Origin: Verrucomicrobiota bacterium
Lineage (GTDB): Bacteria; Verrucomicrobiota; Verrucomicrobiia; Opitutales; UBA953
Length of the DNA stretch: 6,390 nucleotides
Reading direction: 5' to 3'
Assembly: GCA_009924535.1 (NCBI GenBank)
Contig: RFRI01000087.1
Coordinates: 1-6,390 of the forward strand
Positions 5,922 through 6,390 of the stretch are shown here, in pieces (the first letter of the stretch is position 1; each line of letters starts with the position of its first letter). The position numbers and the translations under genes are program-made. A model generated the notes under the pieces. It had not been told where the DNA came from and did not search any database. It worked only from the letters and a program-made list of their open reading frames with translations.

Positions 5922-6194
5922 ATGCAACGTACCGTCATCATTCACTCCGGCGGCATGGATTCCACCGTCCTCTTGGCTCACCTGGTGGCCGAGGGCAGGG
6001 AAGTGCATGCGCTTTCGGTCGACTACGGTCAGCGTCATCGCCGCGAACTCGTCGCCGCCGCGGAAATCTGCGCCCATTATAAGGTGCCGCACCGCATCGC
6101 TGACCTGCGAGGTCTGACGCCCCTCTTCGGCGCCAACGCGCTCACGGATTCCATATCGACGTGCCCGAGGGTCACTATGAGGAGGTCAGCATGA
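5922..6194 (+). CDS. queC: 7-cyano-7-deazaguanine synthase QueC, N-terminal fragment (frameshifted)
   Basis: QueC converts 7-carboxy-7-deazaguanine to preQ0 with ammonia and ATP, a step toward queuosine in tRNA. The N-terminal half is clear: PP-loop ATP-binding motif SGGMDSTVLL (9-18), then VDYGQRHRRELVAAAEI (33-49) and ANALTDS (71-77). After Ser77 (bases 6150-6152) the reading phase leaves the family sequence: the remaining 13 residues (ISTCPRVTMRRSA) match nothing and end at TGA 6192-6194. The family continuation, IDVPEGHYEEVSMKATVVPNRN, is found immediately downstream in the phase of 6191, so one base is missing (or two are extra). A complete QueC is usually about 220-240 aa; this product would be 90. 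ATG 5922 is chosen because the conserved strand begins there. No Shine-Dalgarno is visible, and queC starts 42 nt after ybeY. Confidence 0.9.
   Translation: MQRTVIIHSGGMDSTVLLAHLVAEGREVHALSVDYGQRHRRELVAAAEICAHYKVPHRIADLRGLTPLFGANALTDSISTCPRVTMRRSA
6147..6157 (+). other. queC: Frameshift point in queC
   Basis: Up to TCC at 6150-6152 the family sequence (ALTDS) is in the phase of 5922. From ATC at 6155 it is in the phase of 6191 (IDVPEGHYEEVSM). Two bases, AT (6153-6154), lie between them. Relatives have one more residue here (ALTDxSI type), so loss of a single base, for example one C from TTCCC giving TTCC, explains it best and would restore ALTDSHIDVPEGHYEE. There is no long homopolymer or classic slippery heptamer. 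Confidence 0.85.
6180..6193 (+). promoter_or_regulatory. Shine-Dalgarno and ATGA overlap at the queC C-fragment
   Basis: AGGAGG (6180-6185), five bases, then ATG (6191-6193) overlapping the TGA (6192-6194) that ends the N-fragment. The bases also encode the conserved E-E-V-S-M, so the resemblance may be incidental. It is nevertheless the best ribosome site seen in front of any start codon in the window and could allow re-initiation on the C-terminal half. Confidence 0.4.
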
Positions 6195-6390
6195 AAGCCA
6201 CCGTCGTCCCCAACCGTAACATGCTCCTTATCGCGACCGCCGCCGCTTGGGCGATGTCGCTCAAGGCATCGTCGGTCGCCTATGGCGCGCATGGTGGTGA
6301 CCACGCCATCTACCCTGATTGTCGCCCCGCTTTCGCGGAGGCCTTGGACAAGGCCATCCGCCTCGCCGACTGGCATGAGGTCTCGCTGGA
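6191..6390 (+). CDS. queC: QueC C-terminal fragment (3' partial)
   Basis: The second half of the same queC, open to the right edge (66 whole codons visible). It carries VPNRNMLLIATAAAWA (6-21) and AYGAHGGDHAIYPDCRPAF (30-48), the conserved middle of QueC that shapes the substrate pocket. The zinc-binding CxxxxxxxCxxCxxC region expected at the C-terminus lies outside the window. In-frame family sequence also extends upstream of this ATG (IDVPEGHYEEVS from 6155), so in an intact gene this Met is internal. As it stands the fragment could be made only by re-initiation at 6191, by frameshifting, or not at all. Whether it is a pseudogene, a real split gene or a base error cannot be told from one sequence. 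Confidence 0.8.
   Translation, partial: MKATVVPNRNMLLIATAAAWAMSLKASSVAYGAHGGDHAIYPDCRPAFAEALDKAIRLADWHEVSL

Noticed and set aside
5106..6092. 328-codon open frame on the - strand spanning hit, ybeY and queC
   Set aside because: It covers parts of three conserved genes on the other strand and shows only shadow composition.
6140..6160. Programmed ribosomal frameshifting in queC
   Set aside because: No slippery heptamer, no stimulatory Shine-Dalgarno upstream and no clear downstream hairpin at the junction; QueC is not known to me to use recoding. A mutation, a base error or re-initiation is simpler.

Overview
This is a high-GC bacterial window with compact gene spacing and no recognisable tRNA, rRNA, insertion sequence, phage or CRISPR element. 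The style of several proteins (a LeuRS without zinc-knuckle cysteines and with an RGNHPVERRP segment, an ExuT/GudP-like sugar-acid MFS transporter, a YbeY with Asp in place of the third metal His) and the near-absence of Shine-Dalgarno sites suggest a Verrucomicrobiota-type organism, perhaps Opitutales-like. That placement rests on family familiarity, not on a search.

Layout: a 5'-truncated MFS transporter gene (+, to 1151) and leuS (-, 3829 to 1220) converge on a strong symmetric hairpin at 1173-1199 with T-tracts on both sides, a clear bidirectional terminator. leuS then diverges from a rightward cluster: galE (3936-4925), a HIT-domain nucleotide hydrolase/phosphorylase (4930-5421), ybeY (5418-5879) and queC (from 5922, running off the right edge). 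galE, hit and ybeY are spaced by +4 nt and a 4-nt ATGA overlap, so they are probably one transcript. queC follows 42 nt later.

The genes are mostly household: leucine-tRNA charging, UDP-galactose/UDP-glucose interconversion, dinucleoside-polyphosphate turnover, 16S rRNA maturation and ribosome quality control, and preQ0 synthesis for 7-deazaguanine (queuosine) modification of tRNA. Three of them (leuS, ybeY, queC) concern translation or its RNAs. The transporter is unrelated and probably belongs to a sugar-acid catabolic locus to the left.

Two things stand out. First, queC is frameshifted: the N-terminal PP-loop half (phase of 5922) and the C-terminal VPNRN/GDHAIYPDCR half (phase of 6191) are both intact, but one nucleotide appears to be missing near 6147-6154. 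The N-half stop overlaps the first in-frame ATG of the C-half (ATGA) behind a perfect AGGAGG, so it is either a sequencing/assembly error, a fresh mutation, or a split gene with translational coupling. Second, the 106-nt leuS/galE divergent region holds two matching 31-nt arms (20 identical positions) in inverted orientation, each with TTGCC and TATCTGC elements at identical spacing just before the start codon. These look like paired promoters or a shared operator. I saw no defence system or other wholly new system here.
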